This document shows positions 1 to 11,592 of a stretch of 64,000 nucleotides of DNA, piece after piece. The notes beneath the pieces were generated by a model. That model did not search any database. It saw only the letters and a list, made by a program, of their open reading frames with translations, and was not told the origin of the DNA. Position numbers and translations under genes: made by a program. The stretch is from positions 138,729,745-138,793,744 of the forward strand of contig JAOWCC010001589.1 in the NCBI GenBank assembly GCA_030867875.1, in the 5' to 3' direction. The first letter of the stretch is position 1. The number at the start of each line of letters is the position of its first letter. This DNA comes from Actinernus sp. WN-2022. Lineage: Eukaryota; Cnidaria; Anthozoa; Actiniaria; Actinernidae.

Positions 1-539
1 ACCAGATAAATTAAACAAAGTTTATTCAATCTCAAAAACACCAATTTACAGTTCGTTTTCCTTATGAGATCGCAGCAGTTGACTTTGAGGTAAATTTTAT
101 TTAGACCACAATCTTTTTTGTTTGTGTGCAGGTTTTGAGAGTGTTTTTATCTTTATAGACCATGCCGGAAATTCCCGCCGAAATGTTTTGAGTTCTGGAC
201 TGACTGGGAAACAGAGTTGGAAACGGAGGTAAGTGCTATGAAATTTATACAAGTTGTCCGAGATTGAAGCTATAAATTTATTTGAATTCTTTTCTATCCA
301 TGAAGAATCATTTGGTCGAAGTCCAGGATATTCCACCCGATATATTCGAGCCCTGGAGTGACTGACTCGGTAAGTAAGTCGATGGTCTAGTTCTGTTCAT
401 ACACCGTATTATTCTTACCACGTTCTCTGTATTTTTTTCTCTTAGGAGGGCACCCCAGAAGCCTAACAGACAAAACTCCCATTTATGCTAACAGTTCTGC
501 CGCCACCCTGAACGCCCGCCGCCCGCAACGCCCCGCGCC

Positions 540-690
540 CCCGGCCGCCTCCTCCTCCTCTCCTCCCTCCTCCTCCTCCCTCCTCCTCCTCCCTCCTCCT
601 CCTCCCTCCTCCTCCTCCCTCCTCCTCCTCCCTCCTCCTCCTCCTCCCTCCACCTCCCCCTCCTCCCTCCTCCTCCTCCCTCCTCGCTAC
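540..690. repeat. Polypyrimidine CCT/CCTCC minisatellite, left arm
   Basis: Almost uninterrupted TCCTCC units with CCC interruptions. The mirror-image purine tract lies at about 763-885 in the other arm. Tracts of this kind can form triplex DNA, and together with the palindrome they make the site prone to assembly error. Confidence 0.9.
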
Positions 691-762
691 CCCAAGGCTT
701 CCTTATGTTACACTTTCGGTTGTCCAGATATTTTCTGTAACATAAGGAAGCTTTGGGGTAGC

Positions 763-885
763 GGGGAGGGAGGACGAGGAAGAGGAGGGAGGAGGAGGAG
801 GGAGGAGGAGGAGGGAGGAGGAGGAGGGAGGAGGAGGAGGGAGGAGGAGGAATGAGGAGGAGGAGGAGGGAGGAGGAGGAGGTGG
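763..885. repeat. Polypurine GGA/GGAGG minisatellite, right arm
   Basis: GGAGGA units complementary to the pyrimidine tract of the left arm. Unit number differs slightly between the arms, which accounts for part of the arm-length difference. Confidence 0.9.
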
Positions 886-1442
886 CGGGGGGCGGGGGGC
901 GTTGCGGGCGGCGGGCGTTCAGGGTGGCGGCAGAACTGTTAGCATAAATGGGAGCTTTTTCTGTTGGGCTTCTGGGGTGGCCTCCTAAGAGAAAAAAATA
1001 CAGAGAACGTGGTAAGAATAATACGGTGTATGAACAGAACTAGACCATCGACTTACTTACCGAGTCGAAGTCACTCCAGGGCTCGAATATCTCGGGTGGA
1101 ATATCCTGGACTTCGACCAAATGATTCTAAATGGATAGAAAAGAATTCAAATAAATTTATGGCTTCAATCTCGGACAACTTGTATACATTTCATAGCACT
1201 TACCTCCGTTTCCAACTCTGTTTCCCAGTCAGTCCAGGACTCAAAACATTTCGGCGGGAATTTCCGGCATGGTCTATAAAGATAAAAACCCTCTCAAAAC
1301 CTGCACACAAACAAAAAAAGATTGTGGTCTAAATACAATCCAAAAATATTTACCTCAAAGTCAACTGCTGCGATCTCATAAGGAAAACGAACTGTAAATT
1401 GGTGTTTTTAAGATTGAATAAACTTTGTTTAATTTATCTGGT

Positions 1443-2519
1443 GGTTTGTTTTTATTCGTATGGTAATCTCAAGAGTTTTCCTCAAAACAATAGGACTATT
1501 GTTTCTATCAAACTGTACTGATGGCCCTTAAGTTATCGCTAATCCCTAAGAACAATAGCAGAGTTGATCTAATGAACCATACCGGATTTTGTATACAATG
1601 TTCAGACTACTATCGTGCAGCTAGCTAGAGTCTTGAGATATCTGTCAGCAACTCCTACCTCGCAGCTAGTTAATAAATTAGTACTGTTCAGACCAAATTC
1701 TGGTATGCGTAATCTGAGCACTTTAGAGATTTAGTTTGTTGACCCAGTACCATATGTGCCACGACTTACATTAGCTAGCCTAGTAACTAGTAGGTTTTAC
1801 TTTTTGTTTTTCTCTCTTCTAGTTTGTTTCTCTCTCTAAAAGATAGAAATTTGACTGCCCTTGGCGCAAGTGTTTCGTAATCGCAAATAATTGACCGCCA
1901 AAGTGCTCAATTGAAATTTCAACCAAAATATTAAAACTGTGCGAAAAACTGCTACTGACTGGTGTTCGGCGATCCTCGTTATCCATGATGGCTCAATTGG
2001 CGTACAATACGCCCGGTAGTTGTCGTGGTAAGAGAAATTACCTTGGAGCGAGTAGTGAACGTGGGTCGTAGCGAGAGCTAGAATAAAGTCGGCTAGATCG
2101 GATGATAACACTGACTTGACATTTGTGTACATTTCAAAACCTTAAAATAACTAAAATCTGTCATCGATGGGCTTTTAGCGCGCTAGATTCTATTCAAGCC
2201 ACCTCGCTAGGTAGCTTGGAACTTCAAAGTATTCCACCGACCACTAGCTAGCTAATCACCAGAGCAGAAAACTGTTCAGACTAGAGAATCTCGCTACCTC
2301 CTGTGGTTAGCTAGCTAGATTTACTAGTCTGAATACGGCCTGAGTTCTTAACTGTGAAGGAAAATAATAAAGACAGGTTAGAGCCTATCACGAGTAGTTT
2401 GTTCTTACTATTTACGCTACAAAGCGTTTAGATATTGCGAGATATTGATTTTATGTCAAATTAAAGATTATGCGAGTTTTCACCAGATGCAATTCAAATT
2501 TGTTTTAAAATATAGTGCC
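1443..2519. other. Intergenic, no gene recognised
   Basis: AT-rich sequence with scattered GCTAGC/CTAGCTAG words. The only long open frame (1836-2132, minus) has no recognisable domain. I see no RNA gene or element boundary. Confidence 0.5.
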
Positions 2520-3960
2520 GCTTAGGGCAACTCGTGGATGGTCTGTGAGCTATTTTGTGTTGTGTTATTGTGGACGTTGTAATGGCAGAGCGTATATTTG
2601 TGTAGTGTGTGACGAGATTAGTTTCGCTGAATGCCTGTGTAGCAGTTAAAGGTAACATACAGAGCGTCAGCCTTGCAGTCTTCGTATATGACAGGGCATT
2701 AGTCTGCTGCCATATTATGTTCTATCTGTTTTCAATTCACTCTTTTCACCTGGTGGCCATCTTGGGTTCAAAGGGAGGCAATCCTTTGTTTTTGCTAGTA
2801 TAGCCTCGTAATGAGGGATAGTCAAAACGAGGCTCACCTGGCAAAAACAAAGGATTGCCTCGCTTTGAATCCAATATGGCCACTTCGCGATTTTCGACCA
2901 GCGGTTTGCTGTCGTGACGTCATTTTCTCAACGCCTCGCATTTAAAACTTCGTTCATTCCTTTCCTATTTGGAAAAATAGTATAAACATGTACTTGACTT
3001 ATAAGTTCATGCGAAAGTTTGTGTGAATCATAATCCCGCAGGTTGTTGTGTTGAGAACATGACGTCACGTCCGCTGGAAATTAGCTCTGTCATAGCTCTG
3101 TCACAGGAACGGGTTCGAGTAATGGCGGACATAAAAACGCAATATTCGGACCCCAAAAAATAAGACTTCCCGTTGTCATATTAAAAAAATGGTGTGGATA
3201 AGAAAACAATATAGCAACTTTACTTTACAAATACGCAAAAAATATCATTATCTCAAAATTTGATCGTAATGGGATCATGCGGGATTATACCACTGGCGAT
3301 AAACGGCTGAAATGGCACATTTTCTTCACTGAATTTCAATTGAGAAGTCTGTAGTTGTAGTAGAACTACTGGAAATAAGTTTATTTGTGCACCCTCATCT
3401 AGCTAGATTGCTGGTACAAGTTGTGTATAAATATTTGCCTGCATGGGAAACCAAAATTAACCGGAATCTTATTTTCAAAATCATAAACATAATTTCTGTA
3501 ATGTCAAGCGATTTGAAATGGTGTTATTGTAGTAAATTAGACTGGTCCAGCCGGCCGCTAGCAACATTTCAATTAGGTAAACGGATAGTCGCAAAGCTTT
3601 CGATTCACAGTTCTCAACAGATACTAGCTGGGATCCGAACTTCAGATGCATAAACATAACTTCTATAATGTGAAGCGGTTTGAATTAGTGTAACAAGATA
3701 TACACAGAGACTCAGCAGAGAAACTTCACAGCAGTAAATTATAAGTCATTTCGGAATATTTACTTTAGAAAGCGGCATATCTACAGCATGACCAAATCCT
3801 TTCGAAACCTTCGACGCATTTCTCCGATAAAAGTTTGTTCCTCACAGTCACAGCGGCCGTCAATTTCAAGATCGCTTTTCGCTTGCGTTTCCTTCGCTTT
3901 CTAAGAGCTTTTATTCCGATGTTAGTTAACATTGCGCGAATTGTTAATGTTGTGTTTTAT
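2520..3960. repeat. Array flank block, copy 1 (paralogue at 6.42-7.44 kb)
   Basis: Starts near GGGCAACTCGTGGATGGTC and aligns with the block from 6423. Both contain the TATATTTGTGTAGTGTGTGA stretch, and later the TAGTTGTAGTAGAACTACT and CACAGCAGTAAA stretches. The two are clearly homologous but diverged, with private insertions such as the hairpin at 2753. No coding capacity is evident. Confidence 0.75.
2753..2883. mobile_element. Short hairpin MITE
   Basis: Inverted arms of about 43 bp (GTGGCCATCTTGGGTTCAAA... and its imperfect complement ending ATGGCCAC) flank a short loop. The paralogous block at 6.64 kb lacks this segment, which supports an insertion. I cannot read a clear target duplication. 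Confidence 0.65.
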
Positions 3961-4743
3961 TTTTCGTATTGATGAATTCCGGCACGAAGTGATGACGGGT
4001 TATTTTCTGGTATTATATATTTCGCTATTTAACAATTAAACCCGCTTGACTCGTAGCCCATGAGGGCGAGAGGTCTAATTGTTCAGTATAAACTAACTAG
4101 TCAGACAGTAGAAAATAATAGAAGGAAACAAATTGAAGTTGAAAAAATTGAATTGTTTCGTGAATATTCGTACGGTTTTTCTCTACCATGGGCTATCACA
4201 GATAGACCTATAGTAGCGTAGCTAATCAGAATGCAGGATTCGTAATTAGTCCATGCACTAATTGGTTTATACTAAAAACAAAACAGTTCCCTAAACAAGC
4301 TGGATCTCTAGCAAGGAATTAGTATTACACGTAGTTAGTTTCCAAGTAAGCAAACCAAAATGGTAAATCCAAAACATAACCCCATTTTCCGATGACTGAT
4401 TGAAAAACAAACAAATATAAGACAGGCTTTCTGTTTGTACCTGCCTGTGACGGGCGGAAGTGAAAACAATCAACGAACAAGAAAGTTGAGAGAGAGAAAT
4501 GTTTTAAATGGTGCCGTTTGGAAGATTTGGTGTTCAGTTCCCTTGCTGTTGTCTCGCGGCCATTCTCCAGAGAAAATTGCGACCAACAAGAATAAGCGCT
4601 ACGTTTCCTTGCAGTGCTGGCTATAGATTAACAAACCAACCTAGAAAACAGAAATACTAGAAGGCATTGTCATTTTGTTAAATTTTCCAGTCAGAAACGT
4701 GCCAGTCTCTGGAGCGAACAGTTAAACGTTCGTCAACAAAGCC
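3960..4743 (+). promoter_or_regulatory. Shared 5' flank of GPCR copy 1
   Basis: Homologous to the sequence upstream of the GPCR at 43329 (about 42270-43030), and in part to that of the minus-strand copy (37680-37860). Shared words include CTGGATCTCTAGCAAGGAAT, CGGCCATTCTCCAGAG and GTGCCAGTCT just before the start codon. The flank was duplicated with the gene and probably holds its promoter. No clear TATA box was identified. Confidence 0.6.
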
Positions 4744-5781
4744 ATGAAAAGTATGAACACGTCGTCTCACAACGGTACAGAATGCTTCTTTGCTGAAGGC
4801 TCAGAAGTAGAGCAAGTCATCAAAGTAGTCGCTTTGTTTTTTATTTTGTTGTTCGGCGTCTTCTGGAACATGCTAGTTATCGTTCTGGTTTACAAAACGA
4901 CAACATTGCGAAAGAACATGAACTATTTCATCGTCAACATGGCTGTCTCTGATGTTCTTATTTTGGTCACTGGACCGCCCTTGTCGCTCGATCATCTACT
5001 ATCAAGTTCTGAGTCATGGAAAATAGGAGGCGGTCTTATTGGAATCATAACATGTAAACTGGTCTTGTTTATATTTAACACGACTGGGTTGGTTTCCCTA
5101 ATCACTCTAGTGATAATATCTGTTGAAAGGTACAGAGCAGTTTCTTCTACGCTAAACATGGTAACACTTACTCGTCGTACAATGATCTTTTTGATCGCTG
5201 TACCATGGATCATTCCCGCTGGGCTGAACTCTTACTTACTTTATATGGCAGACATTTATGAGGACGGACAAGAGGAATATTACTGTGGATTTCCTTATGA
5301 CCGACCGACAATCTTTTATTTAATGATATACACTATCATCTATATACTCGTTGCTGTTACCGTACTTTGTTTAAACCTAATCATCATAAGAAAACTCCGT
5401 CATTCTCAGGTTCTCCAGGCCTTAAATCTTCCTGATGTTCAGCAACAAAACAGACTGAAACGCTTCAGGTCTGCAGTGAGAATGGTTATGTCATCTCTGC
5501 TTCTTTGTATTGTTTGTTGGACACCTCGTTATTTGTATCTGCTCTTACAGTGGCTCGCTTATTTAGGGACATTTGAGTTCTTCAGTGCGTGTATAGATGA
5601 CGAGGATGTTCATTTTGGTTTATTATATCTTCTTTACCTAATCCCAGGCCTAAATCCACTGATATACTTCACATTTTTTCATGACTTTCGATCTTCTCTT
5701 CAATACATTTTTTGCCGTCAGAATACGTCACATGAACGAGATGTAGAACTTGAACAAAGACCAAACCCCATGCAACTTTGA
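4744..5781 (+). CDS. Orphan class A (rhodopsin-like) GPCR, intact copy
   Basis: A 345-residue single-exon seven-transmembrane receptor at the plasma membrane. The N-terminus has two N-glycosylation sequons (N5-T-S, N10-G-T). Class A landmarks are all present: N42 in TM1, D70 in TM2, C104 and C181 for the TM3-ECL2 disulfide, E128-R129-Y130 at the end of TM3, W155 in TM4, C258-W-T-P in TM6 and N304-PLIY in TM7. TM5 lacks the usual proline. The start sits inside the conserved MxSMNTSSHNGTEC context shared by the paralogues. The ERYRAV motif recalls neuropeptide-type receptors, but the ligand is unknown. This is the only complete copy of at least four in the window. Lineage-specific expansion of intronless class A receptors is common in anthozoans (family knowledge). 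Confidence 0.93.
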   Translation: MKSMNTSSHNGTECFFAEGSEVEQVIKVVALFFILLFGVFWNMLVIVLVYKTTTLRKNMNYFIVNMAVSDVLILVTGPPLSLDHLLSSSESWKIGGGLIGIITCKLVLFIFNTTGLVSLITLVIISVERYRAVSSTLNMVTLTRRTMIFLIAVPWIIPAGLNSYLLYMADIYEDGQEEYYCGFPYDRPTIFYLMIYTIIYILVAVTVLCLNLIIIRKLRHSQVLQALNLPDVQQQNRLKRFRSAVRMVMSSLLLCIVCWTPRYLYLLLQWLAYLGTFEFFSACIDDEDVHFGLLYLLYLIPGLNPLIYFTFFHDFRSSLQYIFCRQNTSHERDVELEQRPNPMQL

Positions 5782-6330
5782 TACAATCGATTAAACTGAT
5801 GGCACCACATTTGTAAATGCTGCGTGAAAACTTTAATTTTCAATTCTTAGTTTTAGTTCTTTATTTCTCGTGAGTCAATGGATATTAAACAAGTCTATTG
5901 AGTTAGCAGAGCTGTTAAAATGGAACAAAACAACAACACGCCTGTAAGAAGAAAACGGGTGTCAGCGGGTGAAAACGGGTGAAATGGCTCTTAGAAGAGG
6001 GCTACGTTTTAGCAGCCGTCCTTGAACTTGTTATCAAACAAAAATCCATGGTTTGTTTAATATGCTCCTTATTGGTTTCTTTTGTCCTAATACATGTGAC
6101 TTGGGGATTCACAATCGTCAAACATTTCTGGTATTTAGGAATGTTAGCCGTCGTTATATACAGGGTTTTTGAAATAGTACATACCAGGGAGCCAACATTT
6201 TGAATATTGATAAATAGACTGCTTTTAGTTGATGATATTTAATGTAGCGTTATTCTCGGAAAAGGACCGAATTTAAAACGTTTTCATTTGAAACTGTTAT
6301 CTGGTATGTAGTCACAGCGTATTCAGAAAG
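5782..6330. other. GPCR 3' flank, conserved among copies
   Basis: Contains an open frame (5979-6203) and stretches that align with the flanks downstream of the other copies (about 17460-17900 and 36070-36640, reverse orientation; 44280-44390, forward). The shared reading frame is poorly conserved, so I treat this as UTR or flanking sequence. Confidence 0.55.
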
Positions 6331-6422
6331 CAGTCTTCAGGCACCCGACTCGCAAACATTAAACATATTTAATGTTATGGATTGAACCCTGGCCAAATGA
6401 TGATCTAAGCAATCTAAAAAAA

Positions 6423-7440
6423 TCATAAGGCCCCTAAGGGCAACTCGTGGATGGTCAGTGAGCTATTTTCAATTGTTTGTCGTGTTATTGTGGACGTTGT
6501 TCGCAGAGCATATATTTGTGTAGTGTGTGATGAGATTAGTTTCGTTGAATGCCTGTGTATATCAGGTATGTAACAAGAGAGGGCGTCAGCCTTGCAGTCT
6601 TCATATATGTCAGGGCATTAATAGTCTGCTGCCATTATGTTGTCTGTTTTCAATTCTAAAAAAAATCCCATAATAATATTTTAATAAACCCAGCCAGAGA
6701 TATAGGAAAGCGACTATATTCAACTGGCCGAAACCGGCCGTCGCTATTAATATTCCGGATTAATATGTTCTTATTAAGGTCAAGGATAATATTACTAGGG
6801 GATAAACTGCTGATCAATGAATTTCAAGTGAGATGGGAATATAAATCGAAATCAGCTGGAAACAGAACTTTCGAAATAAATTCACAAATGAAATGAAGTA
6901 CCATTCTAGTTCTTACATAATGCAACATGAAGTCTCTAGTTGTAGTAGAACTACTTGAAATGAGTTTATTTATGTGCCTATACTGAGCTAGCTGACCAGA
7001 TGAGGGTATAAGTTGCGATGTAAATGTTGGCCTGGGAAAGCGTATGTTGTCTCCGAAAATAACCGGAATCCTATTTTCAAAAACACAAACATAATTTCTA
7101 TAATGTCAAGCGATTTGAATTGGTTTTCTTGTAGTAAATTAGATGGCCCAGTCGACCGCTAGCAATATTTCAATGTATATGGTAAACGGATTAGCGTTCA
7201 GCGGGGACTTCTATCAGTAATGTTAAGCGGTTTGAATTAGTGTAGCAAGATAGACACAGAGACAGCAGAGAAACTTCACAGCAGTAAAAATTATAAGTCA
7301 TTTCGGAATGTTTACATTAGAAAACGGCATATCTACAGCTTGGACAGTCACAACGACCAAAGACGGCCGTCAATTTCAAGATCGCTTTCCACTTGTACGC
7401 GTTTCCTTCGCTTTGTAAGAGTTTTCATTCCCCAGTAAAC
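6423..7440. repeat. Array flank block, copy 2
   Basis: Paralogue of 2520-3960, lacking the hairpin MITE at 2753 and containing other indels. With its partner it brackets the intact GPCR in direct orientation, which suggests tandem duplication of a unit of about 3.9 kb. Confidence 0.75.
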
Positions 7441-8596
7441 GGGGGCGATATCGATGTTGAGGCCAAATGCTCTGCTATAAACATCGATTGTACTGAATCC
7501 CAAAGCACGTAGGTCAACTGTGAGATAATTTATTATCCAAAAAGTTCACTATGTTGTAAATGACCATTATCTAGGTTTATTATATGGTAATAGCTGTATA
7601 TACTTCTGGTAAAAGGGCGTGTTCTGGCTGTTTCAGCGATCGAGATTTCCCCATAATACCCACGGGCATTATGAGATATGTTAATGCCCGGCAAACTTTG
7701 ATAGCCCTAAAAACAGCTGAACTGTCATAATTTTAGAGAAAAACGGAGAAAAAGTGCAAAAGGGCAAAGAAGAATATTCCGAAAGTGAAATTTATTATCC
7801 TACGTATACTGAAATATAAAGCAACTGTTGCTTTTAATATAGTGCACGAAAACAACATCGCCAACGGCAATAGCCGGTGGAAGCTCTGAACAGCAAAAAT
7901 CGAGACTAGACAAGAAATTCGTAAACAAACGGAAAAGTTCTGTGAAGAAAATATCCAGTAATATAGGAACCTCCTGTCGGTTCCTGAGGGTCAACAAACA
8001 AGGAAAACGTAAATATATTCAACCTTACCTCCATCTGACTTCGACCACCTGTTCTTATCCAAGTTCTTCATCGGACATTCCCAAAGTTAGCGCCGAAATA
8101 TACGACTTTACGAGCCTGTGACACCAGCTTTCTTGTTTTCAAATAGTATCGATTCAAAGATTCTTCTCTGATGCCAATCTATCCTTTGGAATAAGGCGTT
8201 AAGGGTTTCGAAAAGTCACGTCCATTTTTTGCTGCAAAGCGAAACTGACAAAGCTCCAACTCTGGCGTTCCTTTCCCGGTACATCTGAGGAAAACAGCCA
8301 AGCGAGTTCTTCTGACTGAAAACATTGGCAGTGACTCAGGATGCCACTTACAGATTTTCCAGTGATAGTCAAATACAAGTTGTTCAAGGTTTGCAAAACA
8401 GGTGACGAGTGTTGATCGAGAAATTATCGATGAAGACTGACTTAACTCTTCAGTTTGACAGATTTTTTCGTCCTTTCACCTGCATGTTTTCTTTAGAAAG
8501 AATTATTCCGTCTCAATTGATCAACAAAAAAAAGTGTTGCCTTCTAAAATTAAATTTAGTTCTAATCATATGGATCAATTCTTCAAAATACAGTTG
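7441..8596. other. Unassigned intergenic segment
   Basis: Two minus-strand open frames (65 aa each, 7800-7997 and 8199-8396) look moderately protein-like but match nothing I can name. A frame of 62 aa on the plus strand is not convincing. No repeats with clear ends were seen. Confidence 0.4.
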
Positions 8597-8603
8597 ATTT
8601 GAT

Positions 8604-8886
8604 CATAGTTAATAGAGTGGAATGGTTATCAAACCCGGCAAACTTCAAAGGGGCTGACAAAGGCGCTGCGATTTATGTTGGAAGGGGGCAAGACAAAAGA
8701 TTGTGCAGGGTCATAGTTCATTAGCGTCCCCTGAACGACTGAACTCACACGTTTCTATTGGCTGATTGATTAACACATTGGAATTTCTATTGTGTTTTGT
8801 GCAGGGTCACGGTTGAAAAAAGCTAACAAAGACATATAACAAAGAAGGTCGCTGGGTTTCATAACCATTCCACTCTATTAACTATG
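8604..8886 (+). mobile_element. MITE family M1, copy 1
   Basis: Terminal inverted repeats CATAGTTAATAGAGTGGAAT and complement bound 283 bp. The flanks show ATTTGAT on both sides (8597-8603 and 8887-8893), a target duplication of 7 bp, or 8 if one terminal base is assigned to it. A second copy lies in reverse orientation at 16965. The duplication length fits a hAT-like origin, but the superfamily is not proven. No coding capacity. Confidence 0.85.
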
Positions 8887-8893
8887 ATTTGAT

Positions 8894-9400
8894 TGAGCCG
8901 TAGATTAGAACCTTCCACGACTGTGACCTGTTTTGAGTCCTGAAAGAAAACTCAAAAGGACGCGAAAACTACAATCAAGACGCGCGCGCGCCAACCGGAT
9001 GTAAAATATTAACTTCCGGCTTCATATTTTTGTTTTTGTTTTCCAACTAATATAATAAACATCTTATTAACCTCGTCCGCGCGGCCTTTAAGGGAAATAT
9101 CAAACGTCGGTCTTTTATGTACGGACCTCGCTATCGATCGGTCCTTACTGTCAAGACCTCGATCTGATATTTTCCCGTAAAGACCTCGCTCTCCGTTATT
9201 AAGAAGTTAATAATTCGGCTACAGTCACGGGTTCCAATATTCCAATGAGAAAATCGATAATATCGATTAGTTTACAACTTAGTGAGTGAGTGAGCGACTG
9301 AGTGACACGAATTCCCCCACGTCAATAACTCGTAGGTTGCTATGCAAGATCCACGATTTAAAAATGTGCCCTCATTACAGTCAGAACATGTTGTTTACCT
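8894..9400. other. Intergenic, no gene recognised
   Basis: Contains a short CG-alternating tract near 8980 and a GTGAGTGAGTGAG microsatellite near 9283. Nothing else is recognised. Confidence 0.4.
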
Positions 9401-9404
9401 GTGA

Positions 9405-9985
9405 ACCCTAGCTCACATTTCAGAAGGTCTATATTGAAATCGCCCATTATATAAATGCATTTCAAACTAGAAGTACATTTTTCAATTGTTTCTTCGAAGT
9501 ATGATTAGAAGCGTTCTGGGGAATTGTGTTGTCTGTAAATGATGCCGCAAACTATATTTTTCTTATGAACAAAGGATATTTCTATCCACATAGCTTGTAA
9601 TGCTTCATTTTTTTTCTTCTAATACCTGGTAATTGAGCGTATCGTCTATAAACATTCCAACACCTCCTGATGCTAGCGGCGTTGGCACGTACTCTAACTG
9701 ATGATAACCTGGCATTTTTGTGCAGCACACAGGAGCGTTTGAAGTGGTTATTTTAGTTTCAGTTATTCCAATTATGCTAAAATGGAAGTCAAGTTCTTTT
9801 AACAAATGTCTTTTCTGGTTTTTCGCTGGGTTGAAAAAATATTGTTAGATTGTCCATGATACCAAGCTAAGTTTCCTCTAAAGTTAAAATAAGGTAATTC
9901 TTTTAGTAGTAGTTTTGAATGTTTTTCTTCGATTTTCGTACCTCTAGTTTTCATATTCAGAAAAATAATGATAAAGCCTTAATCA
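9405..9985 (-). pseudogene. LINE endonuclease-domain remnant
   Basis: The minus strand encodes pieces of an APE-type endonuclease as found in CR1/L2-like non-LTR retrotransposons. Visible are the IIGITETKI motif, the PGY...SGGVGMFID segment and, further on, a MGDFNIDLLKC motif typical of the catalytic core. A frameshift in a run of eight A residues separates the first two from the third, and one in-frame TAA follows. There is no RT domain adjacent on this strand, so this is a truncated and decayed copy. Confidence 0.8.
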
Positions 9986-9989
9986 TAAT

Positions 9990-10290
9990 CACAAGCGATC
10001 GAAGCCTAGACACAAAATAGACAAACGGATTGTTCGCAACTAGCGAAGAAATGTGAATGACTGTGTAATCAGAATTAGAGTACTTAGCTGTCGAGACGAA
10101 GTCCATTTCAAGTTTTACTCCTTGAAGTGAAGGAGCTGTCTTCGCCGGTTGGGGAGCTCGAGCGAGCGGCAGATTCCTTCGCTTGTAACTGGATGAGATC
10201 CTCTACTGTATTGAGCTTGATAACTCTTGAGATTTCAGTACGGCGTAGAAAGACAGCGGAATTCTTGGCCCAGCAGTACTTATAGTTGTA
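9990..10290. other. Intergenic, no gene recognised
   Basis: No ORF with recognisable domains, no repeat ends and no RNA gene seen. Confidence 0.4.
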
Positions 10291-10292
10291 AA

Positions 10293-11051
10293 GCTGAGCA
10301 GCCTAGCCTTCGTAGAATAGGTAACCCTTCACGGGTGGGGGAGGTCAAATTTCGATCATCAAAACTACCTACTGGCCAGGGTGCCCTAGTATGAATTTGA
10401 CTCGCGGCTATTGTCTCAGCCAATCCAAACGAGATCGGGTTTACGGACAAGGAGTTTTCCTTGAGTTGTGATCCCTCACTCGACTACACGTGCGTTCGAA
10501 TTTTAATCGGCTTCGCTTAATATACAGTCAAATTGTATGGATATCAACTCGATTCTTGGTGGAAGAGTGTAATGTTTGTTTTGTAGTTTTGCCTTGTCGT
10601 GATTAGAAGTATATTTCTCACTTCATGGCTTACATGGTAGATTTGATGATCGAAATCGCGGAAGTCGCCGCGGGGGTCTGCTTTAGGAGGCTACCCCCAC
10701 CCGTGAAGCCCGGGGGTGGTGACTCCCATATCAAAAGGGTAGGGATGCTCGTCGGACATTTCCGATTTGACCCCTAAGAGGTACTAAAATGGGCGTGGCT
10801 CAAGCTTATTTTGACCCCTTAAAGATAATAAATGTAAATTGATAACAGCTTTTTTGTTCAATTGACACCCGACCCCTAAAAGGTATCGCTTTACATAGAA
10901 ATGTCTGTGTTTGATCGTGGATACCCTAAGTGGTACCAAACTCCTGATTTTGACCCCTAAAAGGTACGACGAGCATCCATGTACCCCTCACATAAGGGAG
11001 TCCCCCTCCCCGGGCCGTGAATGGTTACCTTTGCTGCGAAGGCTGCTCAGC
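10293..11051. mobile_element. Long-TIR nonautonomous DNA element with inner hairpin
   Basis: Outer inverted repeats of about 45 bp start GCTGAGCAGCC and end GGCTGCTCAGC, each followed inward by a GGTAACC(C/A)TTCAC stretch. Inside, 10710-11020 folds on itself (GATGCTCGTCG against CGACGAGCATC). The loop holds four imperfect repeats of GACCCCTAAAAGGTA. No transposase is visible. It abuts the left edge of the direct repeat at 11065. Confidence 0.75.
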
Positions 11052-11064
11052 CAGCTTTTCAACG

Positions 11065-11393
11065 AACTTTATCAGTGGTATGGTTGAAAGCTTCATGACG
11101 GCGGTTAGGAGTTCAAATGGGCGGAGTCTTGATAATACAGGAATGGATTAACAGCGGCATTCTATGGAAGGAACAACCTTTGGGCCGGAAATTCGTAGAG
11201 GTTTTGTGAACTCTGAATGCTTTTGAAGTGGGATTTATCGCTCCGGATGTCGAGTGTTGTCAAATCGAGTTTCAGCCTTCTCTCTTTTTAGGAAGAAGGG
11301 GCTCCGAAAAAACAACCCCGGCTGAAATCAGCTTAAAACCACCCAACAAGGAGAGAAACATGACAGAAGACATCACAGTGGCAAGGTAAGGGT
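11065..11393. repeat. Direct repeat R, copy 1
   Basis: About 330 bp that recur at 16213-16547 in the same orientation, from GAACTTTAT(C/T)AGTGGTATGG to CACAGTGGCAAGGTAAG. The right end resembles a splice donor, so the block may derive from an exon. This copy has a CAGCCTTCTCTC insertion absent from the other. Confidence 0.8.
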
Positions 11394-11394
11394 G

Positions 11395-11592
11395 CAATTC
11401 AAGTACTCGGGGCCGGAAGTGGGAATTGAATTACTCAGACGTCCCTTGGCGTCATTTGACGTCATTTCCGGTGATGTCACTTCCGGGAAAGAAGTCCGTA
11501 GGAAAGAAGAAGGCACGCGGCACCGGAATCGAACCCGGAACGTTGGGTTGCAAGGCCCGTGTTCTACCAACTGAGCTAACGTGAACTTGACA
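11395..11592 (-). mobile_element. tRNA-derived SINE-like element
   Basis: On the minus strand the right end has a tRNA-like head with an A box (TAGCTCAGTTGG) and a B box (GGGTTCGATTCC). The anticodon arm closes only partly (GGG/CCC around an eight-base loop holding TGC), so it does not fold as a good tRNA. The downstream body ends near 11395. No A-rich tail is obvious. A degenerate tRNA gene is the alternative. Confidence 0.55.

Larger units (their letters stand above)
1..1442. repeat. Near-perfect 1.44-kb palindrome (foldback element)
   Basis: The left edge of the window (ACCAGATAAATTAAAC...) is the reverse complement of the end near 1442. The two arms, about 710 bp each, match almost base for base and are separated by a spacer of about 27 bp at 711-737. 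Each arm carries a long CCT or GGA tract. The arms differ by a few substitutions and about 5 bp of indels. Short open frames in the arms are mirror images of each other and I do not recognise them. It could be a foldback transposon or an inverted duplication. The left boundary may lie outside the window. Confidence 0.9.

Noticed and set aside
540..900. CRISPR-like or protein-coding repeat array
   Set aside because: The repeats are simple CCT/GGA minisatellites in mirror image, with no spacers and no coding pattern.
5979..6203. 74-aa hydrophobic protein downstream of the intact GPCR
   Set aside because: The frame is not maintained in the homologous flanks of the other receptor copies; likely UTR or flank.
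11505..11592. Functional tRNA-Ala (TGC) gene on the minus strand
   Set aside because: The anticodon arm forms only three pairs around an eight-base loop and the acceptor stem does not close; a tRNA-derived SINE head fits better.
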